From Paguma larvata (Eukaryota; Chordata; Mammalia; Carnivora; Viverridae), in the NCBI GenBank assembly GCA_030068075.1, contig CM057833.1, positions 43,419,587 to 43,483,586 on the forward strand: a stretch of DNA of 64,000 nucleotides, in the 5' to 3' direction. The position numbers and the translations under genes are program-made. Position 1 is the stretch's first letter. The number at the start of each line of letters is the position of its first letter. Below, piece by piece: positions 54,320 to 64,000 of this stretch. The notes beneath the pieces were generated by a model. It ran no database searches and was not told the DNA's origin. It saw only the letters and a list, made by a program, of their open reading frames with translations.

Positions 54320-54600
54320 TTCCCTCTTCCTTTAGGCATTAGCTGACACATCCCTCTTGTAGAAGCTTTCCTGACTGCCCTTCCTGGTTAGGTGACTGCT
54401 CCCCAGTGTTCAACACTACACACTCCTATCCTGTTTTATACTCCTCTGTTTACTTGTCTGTGCTCCCCAGAGGTCAGAACTTCCCGAAGTTGGGGATTGT
54501 ATTCAGTTTTCTTCTGTAAGAACAGTGTCTTTTATGTAGTGCTCAGCTGTCTGCAGGAAAAGAGGAAAGACCTTCAACAAGTACGGACTAGGCACTTGCC
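54320..54600 (+). repeat. L2 LINE 3' region, sense
   Basis: 'AGAAGCTTTCCTGACTGCCC', 'TTACTTGTCTGTGCTCCCCA', 'GGGGATTGTATTCAGTTTTC' and 'TTTTATGTAGTGCTCAG' follow the L2 end (aggaagccttccctgac..gtctgtctcccc..gactttgtctgttt). Confidence 0.7.
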
Positions 54601-56290
54601 ACGAGCCCAGCATTATAATGGTCTTAAAGACCAACTGGAGAGGAGAGCCTTCACACTGTAAAGTCCTTATCTATTAAAAAAATTCACCATGATCATTTGT
54701 ACCACTAATTACGTCTCCTTTTCCAGTGAAGGAGTGGAAGAACCAGCTTGAACTATGTTTTACCCCACCTTGCTTCAGCCAAATCTTCCCCTTCCAGCAA
54801 CCAAGACACGATGGTTACCAAAGAGCTCAGACTTCGGTCTCCTTAGAGATACACATCCATAAACCACTCTGTTGCCAGCCTTGAACAAGACCAGTAAAGC
54901 ACAGGACACAACTCCCCTCAGGTGGTTAAATTCTCAAGGACATCTTCTTGCCTCCATGAGCCCTAGGGTTTCTGACCCTGTCAACGGTCATCAGTGCTGC
55001 CAAGACAAAGTCTGTAGTCCATCACATGTGCAGACAGATGTGGTCAGTGCCACGTGGAGCCATGGCTAAGAAACTAGCAGAGACTCATTATGGAGACTAT
55101 TTCCTCTCCCCCCCGCCCCATCCCCCCACCCCCCATGCTTCAAAGCAGTCAGTAGTCCTGGGATTGCTCATTAGGAGAGAAATGTCAAAGTGCATAAAAC
55201 CCCTTCTTGTTAAGATATAAATTATATGTCTACACCTGATGTTTAAAACCCCAAGGCTTTGGTCCCCTTCCCCTGGACTGGGAGCAAGAGACATTTATTC
55301 AGGTACTCTCTACACATCAGTCTGTTTTGGCCCATTTCCTTTCTCTGGGAAGTAAAATCATTAATTCCTAACCTTTTGTCACACATTCCTTTGGAAATCT
55401 AATGAAAGCTGCATGCTCAGAAAGTCTAAATGCAACTGTTATTTTAGTGACATTAGAACTTTTAGTTTTTGGTTCTCACTGTCCATGTACAATGAGATCA
55501 GTGAGATTTTTTCTCTTCAACCTAGATGCAAACTAGATGCATGGTTTTTCTGTGCACTCTTAATATTCTTGCTGTCACTTATGTCAAAACGCAAGTTTAA
55601 CTCAAAAGCCAGAGTATCTACAACAAGTTATTAACCCTAACCCTAAACTTGAGAGTGAAGTTTTCCCCTTCAGCTTTAGGCTGGTTTGGGTGGCAATTCC
55701 TGACCTGTGGGTCAGTACCAAGAGAGGACAGTGAGGGGATAACCAAGTTCTTACTGGAACTGGCTTTGCTCTCTACTAGGGCAGATGTTTGGGGTGAACT
55801 TTTCTCTGGGCTCTTCAATAGGTCTCTGGAGCTACCTGCTGGGCACCGCCTTTGACTAGGATTCCTGTGATGTGGGCGAGGCACATTTTCAGCTGGCAGG
55901 TACTCAGTCCTGGGTTTTGGATTCTTGCTCTTCAGTTCTCTAGACCTCTGGCAGAAGCTCTCTTGGGCAGCTATCTCTTACTCCTGGCCTCAGCAAACAC
56001 TCCTGTAACTGCAATCCCAATAAATGTGAGGTCAAGACTGACCTAGAGTCACCCCCTCCATCCTGCCACTAAGGCTACTTTGCCTTTCTGAAGTGTGAGT
56101 CCTGCTTCAGTCTTACACCGCCTAAACTCAGGACATGCTTATTAAATTCTTCCAATGGTCCCATGGAAGCTTCCTTGACAGTAGGCTGCAAAAAATTAGC
56201 CTCCTCATTGCTACCATTTCCCTCTTGAATGGAGGTGGATTCTCCCGGATAGTAAAAACTCTTCATAAACCCTTTTGTTTTCTCTCTCTT
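54601..56290. other. Mostly unique non-coding DNA
   Basis: A C-rich patch at 55110-55134. A short telomere-like 'TAACCCTAACCCTAAAC' at 55632-55648. Faint L2 phrases at 55970-56160. No gene; frames 55618-55884 (-) and others are anonymous. Confidence 0.4.
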
Positions 56291-56363
56291 AGGGTTTTTT
56301 TTGGGATGTTTGTTTTGTTTTTTTTTTTGGGGGGGGGTTTTGTGTGTGTGTGTGTGTGTGTGT
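56291..56363. repeat. Compound simple repeat: poly-T, poly-G, (GT)12
   Basis: T-rich (with T13 ending at 56328), then G10, then a (TG)n run at 56340-56363. A likely length-variable microsatellite and polymerase-slippage site. Confidence 0.92.
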
Positions 56364-56579
56364 CCATGATCTAACTAAGGGTTCCTGCATTCTGGAATTG
56401 GTTGAATTTCATTTGGTATCTTACTTGAGTATGAAATTATGAAGAGAATAAAACAAACTACTGATAATTCAATAAAAATTCAGACAGCAAAATTCCGACA
56501 TTTTAAATGTATTCAAACGAATCATTTTGCATATGACTTCAGGGATTCAAGCCAGTAAGTGGAATCCAGGACCAACTTG
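56364..56579. other. AT-rich unique DNA
   Basis: Nothing identifiable. Confidence 0.4.
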
Positions 56580-57220
56580 GGTTGGATTCATTGATCCAGT
56601 TTTTATTTAGCTCTGGTTGGTTATAGGGTGGGCAACAACTCTAGTAGCAGGGATATAGGGATGAATATATATGCATCCCTATCATTAATATGTATACCAC
56701 TTAATAGAGTGCTCTGTGATAAATGCTATCCTGGAGCAGAGAGATGGGAGTGGGGACAGTCAAGCATCTAATTCAAAGCAGCAGGAAAGGTCTGAGAAGT
56801 ATTAACACTTAAAAGAAGATCCAAGGTAGACCTACAGGGGGTACAGGTGATTGAGGGCACCCCCAGGCAGAAAGAACATGTGCAAAGCTGGAGAATCATG
56901 ACAGCATCTAGAAAGTGGGGCTCATGGAGGCACCTGGAAGAGGTGACTAGTAAAGGTAGGTAAGTACATGGGCTTTGACTGCTTTGCTCAGGAGGTTCTT
57001 CAATGTGCTTCCAGTTCTCCATTTTGTGTATTGGGGTAAATCCCAGATCAGTGGTCTAGACAGGAAATCATTTAAGCATCCTGAGTAGTTTAGGCACAAG
57101 AGAGGATGACAGACTGGATCAAAGTACTGGCCAGGAGAGAAAAGCAAGAATGGTAAAAGCAAAGTTTAGTTGGGGGAGAAAAATGGAAAAATCTTAATAT
57201 GACTAGGAAGACATACATAG
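56580..57220 (-). repeat. L2 LINE, antisense, long
   Basis: 'AGAGTGCTCTGTGATAAATG', 'GCAGGAAAGGTCTGAGAAGT', 'CAGGCAGAAAGAACATGTGC', 'AAAGCTGG', 'GGCTTTGACTGC', 'GGCCAGGAGAGAAAAGC' follow the antisense L2 for ~600 bp. Contains a 9-bp inverted repeat (56655-56663 / 56674-56682). Confidence 0.65.
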
Positions 57221-57566
57221 CTAACCTCTAGTATATCCAGTATGAAAAGAACTCAGAAAAAAGAGCCAAATAAGGGAGGGTGGTGAACACTAAAGTTGAA
57301 AACCCATCAGGTTTGAGGCATGCTGATTTTGCAGTGCAGAGGTGTAGGCGGCGAGCATGTGTGGCTATAGAAAAGGATATGTGGACTTGCAAGAGCTCCA
57401 GTCACTGCCTGGTTGCAGCAAGCTGTTCGGGGCTACTTTTCCCACAGCACTCAGTATCACAGAGGTCAGTGCAGCGGAGAGGTTTTAAGACCACGGTGAC
57501 ACTTATAAACCAGGGGTAAGAAGGCCTTCATTGCCCCCATTTCATTTTCCTTCTCAGGACAAGCTT
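57221..57566. other. Unique non-coding DNA
   Basis: No repeat or gene. The 79-codon frame at 57280-57519 is anonymous. Confidence 0.45.
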
Positions 57567-57760
57567 GGGGAGCCTGGGTGGCTCAGTTGGTTAAGCTTCC
57601 GGCTTTGACTCAGATCATGACCTCGTGGTTCATGAGTTCAGGCCCCACATTTAGCTCTATGCTGACAGCTCAGAGCCTGCTTCAGATTCTGTGTCTCCCT
57701 CTCTCTGTCCCTCTCGCACTCATGCTCTGGCTCTCAAAAATGATTAGAGGTTAAACAAAG
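57567..57760 (+). mobile_element. Felid-type CAN-SINE, sense
   Basis: 'GGGGAGCCTGGGTGGCTCAG', 'TTGACTCAGATCATGACCTC', 'GAGTTCAGGCCCC', 'ATGCTGACAGCTCAGAGCCT', 'GTGTCTCCCTCTCTCTGTCC'. Flanks share 'GGACAAG', a possible short or decayed TSD. Confidence 0.95.
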
Positions 57761-59711
57761 TTTCGGACAAGGAGCCAAAATTCACAACCAATTCAAAAAA
57801 TGATTCCAAGGTCAATTCTTTCTGATGGTAGGTTAAAGGTCCTTGCTTAATAAATGTTTACAGTGTCTGGATTCAATCCAGATTGGATTAGGCAGCTCCA
57901 TCAATTGAACAACAGGGCATGGGGCTACACAATCAGACCTGGGTCTGACTCACGGGGTGAGGATGCAGGGAAGGTTACAGAAGTACAGTCGATAAATGAT
58001 TTTTGTCCACACGCCAACAACTTAGTTGAAGGGGATTGCACAGTGTAGGTACAAAGAGAAGATAACCCTATTTGTTACAGGGGCTGTATCAAGCTTGAGG
58101 TTCAAAAAATGAACATAATTTGAGTCAAGAGGTTACAAACAAGGACATGCTTTCCTGATGGCCTAAGGCAGGTGTTCCTTGCCCATCCCACCAATTTGTC
58201 TCAGCTCCTTGTTTCACTTGTGGCACTTTATAAAGGTTTTTCTTCCCACATGTGTTTACTGATGACTTTACCAACTTGAGGGAGACAACTTTATCTTTTC
58301 TATTCCTTAACCTCAGAATATGCCCAGGATAGTGACTGGCATAGACACTCAGATGTTGAGCCAAACTGTAGAATGCACAGTGGGTTGAAGAAAATGGTTC
58401 TGGAGTGAGATCATACACAAGGTGAAGCAGACTACAAACTCTTTATTAGAGTCTCACTGTGTACACGGTGGGCAGACATGTCATCACAAGGACCTTGGCC
58501 AGACTAAGTCACTCTCTGGTTCCTATGCCAGGCAAGTCCATGCTGCTAATGGTGTTTATGTCTTAGAATCAAAGACTTTCTATCTGCTACCTCTACTGGT
58601 GTTCAAATAGTGTTTACATTGTTTCTAAAATAGTCCTACATCGACTATCCTGTTTGTCCAACTAGTTCCAAAGGTAGAAATCTTCTGGAGTTTCTGGAAC
58701 CCTTTGCTCTATAGGTAGCTCTGACCACTATGCTTTGTGCAGTTTCGGAAATATCTGGTATTTATTTTTACTTGCCATTCACAGCACAATACTTCACTGA
58801 AGAAATTCCATGCTTGTTTTTATGTACACAGAGATCAGGAACAGATAAACATCTGTAGCTGAGCCGGGAAACAAAGCTTCAAGAGACATTTTTGATTACT
58901 CTTCACTTATTGGAGTTGTGGGAAGTGATAAAATGCTTGGCTTTTTTCAGTCTTTGAAAGAAGCCCTGACCCAGTTACTCCGTGATTAAAACCAAACAAT
59001 GCAGTAACTTCAGGGTGTAGAGAACAAGCCAGGGTTTGGGGTCAGGAAAAAACTGAATCAACTTCAAGTATTACCTGGGAGGCAAAATCAGTAGCTAAGG
59101 AGGTGAACCCACGGCCACTTGCCAAGGGTCAGTGGTCTCAGATCATGTCCTAATCAGGAAGCATTAGGTCATAGTTGAAGGATAGAACTTAAAAGCAGTT
59201 ACTTAGGTCTTGATTGTTATCTGGCACCTTGGCCTTCAGTGACCTTAAGAGTTGTAACATGGGTACAAGTCGGTTTAGGAATGTTAATTGTTGATTAACA
59301 AGCTATCTTGTTATCTCACTGTTTATCACTAAAGTATCAGACAAAATTTTTCCTCGAGCTCCAGCATTGCCTGTACAACTGCAATTGACTATCTCCCATT
59401 GGTTTTCTCCAACCTGACTTGGACAAAACCATGGTCCTAGGCATGGAATGAGGGAAGAATGCTGGTACATCAGTGGGGGAGAGAGAGGAAGGGTTTGAGC
59501 TATCTGTTTTTTAGCTTGCTTGAACCTTCTGCCTATATTGCATCTTAATGTACTATTTCCATCTTTTGATGGAGTGTTGCTGGGCCCATTTGATCCTATG
59601 GCCCAATGAGTCCGCAGATTCAGTTCAAGATAGGTAGCTGTGGACACATGGTCCCTTGGCATCAACATCCCTGATTCTACCAGGACCCAGTACCGTAACA
59701 GTAGTGGTTTT
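57761..59711. other. Unique non-coding DNA
   Basis: Nearly 2 kb without a recognisable repeat, exon or RNA. Antisense frames of 97 and 121 codons (58125-58418, 59303-59668) are anonymous. Confidence 0.4.
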
Positions 59712-59728
59712 AAAAATGCCCAAAAGGT

Positions 59729-59920
59729 GGAGCACCTGGGTGGCTCAGTTGGTTAAATATCCAACTGTGGCTCAGGTCATGACCTCACTACTTGTTGGTT
59801 CAAGCCCTTTGTCAGGCTCTGACGGCTCCGAGTGTGGAGCCTGCAAAACATTTTGTGTCTCCCTCTCTCTCTGCCCCTGCCCCACTTGTACTCAGTGTCT
59901 CTCAAAATAAGTTAAAAAAA
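59729..59920 (+). mobile_element. Felid-type CAN-SINE, sense, decayed TSD
   Basis: 'GGAGCACCTGGGTGGCTCAG', 'GGCTCAGGTCATGACCTCAC', 'GGTTCAAGCCC', 'GAGTGTGGAGCCTGC', CT-rich section. Flanks 'AAAAATGCCCAAAAGGT' (59712-59728) and 'AAAAATACCCAACAGGT' (to 59934) are a 17-bp TSD with two mismatches. Confidence 0.95.
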
Positions 59921-59934
59921 AATACCCAACAGGT

Positions 59935-62154
59935 AAAGTTTCCAAGTTACCTTATTTTCCAGAAGTTCCTAATTGAAAATTTTGATCGGCAACATAAGAA
60001 ACTAAATATAAGTTTTTCTAAGCTAAGAGCACATCTTGAATATAGAACCTGTAGATTTGAGGTAGAAATGCTTTTAGTCATCATAAAGCAATAGAACATA
60101 GGATGCAGGAGTTGAAAATTTGCCCCAGCTTAAGCAAACAACAACAAAAAGGTCGAGTTTTGGAAATTATACAGCAATGAGCTTAATGTCAACCTCTAAG
60201 AAATGCTAGAAGGGATTACTGGAGGAATTGAGAAATAAATAGTAACTATGAGGAACTATTATGTTTAAGAATTTACTATGTAAATATTCTTTAAATTTTC
60301 TGAGTTGGTAAAATATAAAGATGTCTAATTATCCATTGAAGAGGACATGTCCTTCCTTGGTTAAAAAAAAAAAATTGGCCAGAAGCCTGTGTTGTGATTA
60401 TCCCCCTGGGACTTGCCACGAATTCCGCAGGCCTCTTTTTCCAGTACTGACACTTCTAACATCATAGAGCCTGCCAGATCATATGGCCCAAGTAGTAGAG
60501 CCGCTTGTAACACACACAAATCCGGCCTTTTAAAAACATACAGAGCCTCTCTGGGCGAGCTGGTTTGGAATTGAGAAGGTTAGCAGAGGGGACTGAATAC
60601 ATGCGGGAAGCAAAGATGAAGAGAAAGGAAATCCTCGTCTTGTCCCAGTCCAATGAAGAAAAACACTGGGCAAAGTGCTGAGCCAGCTCCCAGAAAATCC
60701 TCCCAGACTCATTTCTGCCTAACAGGGTTTGGATTCATGGGGTCAAGTGTTTTGTGGCGGGCTAGATGGTTGCTTTCCTCGGTCGGATGAAGATGAGCCA
60801 CGTGAAATTACGAACACCCTTCCATCCTTTCTGCTCATGATATTCATTTTGCTTCACCTTCCTACACATCCTCTTATATTACGGGTCACCAGGCACACCA
60901 GCAGAGTCAACATGGTGAAAACTTAGGGACGGCCAAGGGCCAAAGGAAAGGAATTAAATTTTGTTCTCTATTACTTTTGTCAGGAAATATGCTGGATGCT
61001 TTTTACATTCAACAGTCAACCCTTATATAATACAACCATCTCACTCAACCGTTAGGCTTGGTTAAACCTTTGACTTCCTTTGAATGTAAAATGAATTTCA
61101 ATGTTTTGGTTAAAGTCACACAGACACCAGAAGATGTATGGATAGAATGTTGACCCAGTTCCTCTAGAAAAGAAGCCCAAGTCTACAGGTTTGTGCTAAT
61201 GTTTTGCTTAGAAGTAAAATCCTGGGGACGCAGGAGTGAGGGAAAAGGGAGGCAGGGGAGGAGGCATTCTGAGCTGCCACAGCATGGCAACAAGTCGATT
61301 CCCTGCTCTCCTGGGCATTACAGAGAGGCTGCATCAAGCTGCTATATCTTCAAGGGGTCTTTCTGAAGACAGTATTTGTCTACCTACTCCCATCTCATAC
61401 CCCTCAAAAGAATGGCCCCAGAGAACATCAACTCTGGAGATTCTAGGCTCTAAGATGTTAGAAAGTTGGTCCCATGGTAATTTAGCCACAATCCAAATGT
61501 CCCAGGGTAGAAGGTGTTATGACCAAGCATGGAATGGAGGCAACCATCAGCAGGGCAAGCCCTCAAGGGACCCAAGAGAGAAGGAGAAACTGCATGTTCT
61601 CCCGATGGTCTCTGCAAGACCCCTGTTTCCAGGAATAGCACAAGCTTCAGAAAACTCAAGTCAAAGATCATAGGAACCATGGGAGTCTCCTGTTGGTCCA
61701 TACTGGTGAGAAGGCAAGATGAGGGCACCCATCATGACTGAGGTACAGTCTGAAGCCCCTATGATTAGTGTATGTGGACCTGTTTTTTCTTGAGCTTTGA
61801 CGTATTCCTAAAAATGCTTCAACTGAGAGGAGCACTGGAAAAAAAAGCAAATTGCAATACCATTAACATCTTTTAGGTTCTGAAGTCAGGTGCCATTTTT
61901 CACACCTAGTGCTCTCCTTTAAAGGACTTCAAAATTCCAGGATGATTTTTCTTATTGTAGAAACTAGACAGTTTCAACAGTATCTATAAATGGAAGGGAG
62001 AAATCAGTCAACTCATCAATAATACCTAGAAGTAACCATCGGTAGTATCATGGCTATGTGAGCACCTAAGAAATAAAGGCAGGCATTACATAAATGGTAG
62101 GCAGAAAAGGAACAAGAATCGTGTGTAAGCAGTGTGTTATGTATTTTTCAATAT
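59935..62154. other. Unique non-coding DNA
   Basis: No gene recognised. A short A-run lies at 60363-60374. A faint antisense MIR ('AGTCACACAGACACCAG') lies near 61110-61135. The 145-codon frame at 61236-61673 has no domain and is opposed by an antisense 92-codon frame. Confidence 0.4.
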
Positions 62155-62320
62155 CTTATGGTAAAGTATATATAACATGTCCTTTGAGCCTTTTTTTAAA
62201 GGTGTATAATTCAATGGCAGTAATACTCCTGCTCTTTCTTAGCCCACTGTTGTGCGACACACATGGCTCTTAGATTCCATGCCCATGGAACTTTCTAAGG
62301 GCATCACCACAACAGCCTGG
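62155..62320 (-). repeat. Old LINE-1 3' UTR fragment, antisense
   Basis: 'ATGGTAAAGTATATATAACA', 'TAAAGGTGTATAATTCAATG', 'CACTGTTGTGCGACACAC' match the antisense L1M 3' UTR (tggtaaaatatacataacat..aagtgtacagttcagtgg..cattgttgtgcaac). Confidence 0.5.
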
Positions 62321-63449
62321 TGAGAGTGAAATGCAAAGGCTCCAAGACACAGAAAGGGAACCTGCTGAGGTTCGTGGGGAGGCTCAAAGTTGTGCCCATG
62401 ACACCAAGAACATCCACTGTACTTCTATGGGGTCTCTGAAGGAAAGGACCTCTCCCATTTAAACCCCAGCCCAGAGGGAAGGCTCCACTTTAGAGCCCAC
62501 CATGGACTCGTGGGTCTTCTAAGTCAAAATACTCTCCACGGCTAAAACATTCGCAAAAGACCCTGATCACCTTCTGAGGCAGGCCTGGGTCTTCCAGTGA
62601 TGAGGGTGTGTGTCACTGAACTAGGGGAGCACCCTTGCCATGAAGTGCAGGTTGAGTGTGGGAGAACTGGGTAGTGGAGAAGAGAGGTGGTCATGATCAG
62701 CTACGCCCTGGAGGCTACCTGTAGTACAAGGAGAGTTTATCCTATCCGCATTCACTTTACAGAGACCTTGGTGAGCCATGCCCATAGAAGTACACTGCAC
62801 TGAGCAACTTTGCAATGGAGGCAGAGACAGCGAGCGGGCATGACTGGGCTTCAGGACGGCCTGTCTCCAGCACCTGTGGCACTCTGCCACCTGTCCTTAA
62901 GCCTTCCCATCCCTTCACCCATTGCTGCAGCACAAGCCTCACCCAGGCATAGGTTTTCAACACCTTCCAGGTCTTGTTCCTTACCCTACGTCTTCACAGA
63001 CACCACAAAACATGATGTCCATGGAGAGTCACTTAACACTCACCCATGTGCTGCTCCAGACAGAGGGGAACTCCTGTTTGGGTAAGCCTTGACCAGTGAG
63101 AAATGGGGTCAGTGGACACATCCTCCCTTCTCCCATCCTGGCTGCAAATGATTCCAAGACACATTCTATACAGCCCCTCATAGGGTCCTGGTGGGACTGA
63201 GCCCCTACCTTGCACACAGTGGAGACCAGCTCCATAAAACATCCTTGTACTGGCTTCCCCACATTTCATGTGGGACACCTCTCACTCCCCTACCCCTCTC
63301 TCCTGAAACGACTTCCCCCAATCAGTTACACACTAACAAGCCCTTATCTTAGGCTATGCTTTCTAGGAGAACCCAGGCTTGCACTGGTAGCATGTCCCCA
63401 ACTCTGTCAACCACATAAAGCTTGTCTCCCTATCAAGTATGTTTTTTTT
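62321..63449. other. Unique non-coding DNA
   Basis: Comparatively GC-rich and repeat-free over 1.1 kb. Frames of 68-91 codons are open on both strands at 62621-63278 without a dominant one or a known domain. Confidence 0.4.
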
Positions 63450-63635
63450 TTTTAATAGTTGTAGCATAAGCCAGACTCTAGACACTGCCTGTTAAGTAAC
63501 CTTGGATGAGTTAACTTCCTGGTGTTGGTTTTGTTCTTTATCAAGTGGTGAAAATATTACCCTCATAGGGTTCAGAGAACTAAAGTTCATTCAGACTAAG
63601 TGTTTTGAACTTTGCCTGGCTCAGAATAACTAACA
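63450..63635 (+). repeat. MIR SINE, sense
   Basis: 'AGCATAAGCCAGACTCTAGA', 'GTAACCTTGGATGAGTTAAC', 'CTTTATCAAGTGGTGAAAAT', 'ACCCTCATAGGGTTCAGAGA', 'TGCCTGGCTCAGAATAAC' follow MIR almost end to end. Confidence 0.75.
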
Positions 63636-63899
63636 CATTTGTGCTTCTATTGTTTTTATTGTAGTTGGCTAATTACAATTTTCTCACTGTTTCCACAATT
63701 TCCCCCACTGTTAAATAACTCACTGTGTGAACACTATCAGCATGAACAGGCTGTTGATAAAATGGTCTACCGTGTGAACCATCTCCATCAGCCATTTCTA
63801 CAAATAAGACCGTTTTTTTATAAGATAGATTGCTCCAAGTAGGATTTATGGGTCGAAATAGCCCATGCCTATTGCAATGGCAGCACCTAGCCTTTTATT
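63636..63899. other. Unique non-coding DNA
   Basis: Nothing identifiable. Confidence 0.45.
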
Positions 63900-64000
63900 G
63901 CCTGTTGGCCCCAAGATAGAAGTCCTTGGGGATAGGAGCCAGGGGCTTTTTCATCTCTGTATTCCCAGTACTTGACATATTGAGCCCCTCCTGTGCGCCA
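63900..64000 (+). repeat. L2 3' end, sense, cut by the window edge
   Basis: 'GCCCCAAGATAGAAGTCCTT', 'GGGGCTTTTTCATCTCTGTA', 'TTCCCAGTACTTGACATATT' resemble the L2 terminus (actagaatgtaagctcc..ctgtatccccagc..). Incomplete. Confidence 0.5.

Noticed and set aside
55632..55648. Interstitial telomere-like TAACCCTAACCCTAAAC
   Set aside because: Fewer than three hexamer units; expected by chance in a mammalian genome and with no subtelomeric context.
61236..61673. 145-codon sense open frame
   Set aside because: No domain or family recognised; opposed by an overlapping antisense frame; mixed composition. Not enough to call a gene.
1..64000. CRISPR arrays, operons, bacterial or phage systems
   Set aside because: The only short direct-repeat array is a spacer-less minisatellite. 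Sequence composition, SINE/LINE content and absence of dense genes show a mammalian nuclear genome.

Overview
The window reads as a gene-poor stretch of a mammalian nuclear genome, intergenic or deep intronic, from a cat-like carnivore (Felidae or a close feliform). The organism call rests on about fifteen tRNA-Lys-derived CAN-SINE copies. They carry the head 'GCACCTGGGTGGCTCAGT', the internal 'TGCTGACAGCTCAGAGCCTG' and the CT-rich 'TCTGTGTCTCCCTCTCTCT' tail. Canid copies have a different body, and ursid and mustelid copies lack that internal phrase. Base composition is about that of ordinary mammalian DNA, and LINE-1, L2, MIR, MaLR/MLT1 and MER5-like fossils are present, as expected of a placental mammal.

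No protein-coding gene, exon, tRNA, rRNA or small RNA gene could be supported. The longest open frames (up to about 146 codons) have no recognisable domain or intact homologue. Many lie inside SINEs, antisense LINE-1, or a 17-bp minisatellite, so they are artefacts.

Layout. 1-700 is comparatively GC- and CpG-rich non-repeat DNA, possibly regulatory. 0.7-10.8 kb is mostly unique, with L2, MIR and MER5-type fossils, a felid SINE at 5.9 kb and an MLT1 LTR at 7.0 kb. 10.8-11.2 kb is a 5'-truncated LINE-1 on the minus strand with a perfect 14-bp target-site duplication (TSD). 12-18 kb is unique sequence with MIR/L2 fossils, a SINE with a 10-bp TSD at 14.05 kb and a minus-strand MaLR LTR at 16.4 kb. 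18.8-21.7 kb is a nested block: a SINE, then an antisense L2 split by a LINE-1 with a 17-bp TSD. 21.7-29.2 kb is largely unique with a long sense L2 at 26.4-27.3 kb. 29.3-30.9 kb holds three SINEs and an MLT1 LTR. 31-33.4 kb is unique. 33.4-35.5 kb is an antisense LINE-1 (with a SINE) followed by an old repeat split by a MaLR LTR. 37.5-41.5 kb is an old sense LINE-1/HAL1-like body with three SINEs, then two LTR-like elements. 41.5-51 kb is unique with fossils. 51.1-52.8 kb is an inversion-bearing LINE-1 with two SINEs. 53.25 kb has six perfect copies of a 17-bp minisatellite. 54-64 kb is unique with L2, SINE, MIR and L1 fossils and a poly-T/G/(GT)n tract at 56.3 kb.

Nothing resembles a new genetic system. 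The parts most worth a second look are the perfect minisatellite, a perfect 14-bp hairpin inside a SINE (possible template-switch mutation), the inverted LINE-1, the dated nested insertions, and several repeat-free islands with clustered homeodomain/SOX-like motifs that could be conserved enhancers. Repeat family names come from remembered consensus phrases, not from a database search.
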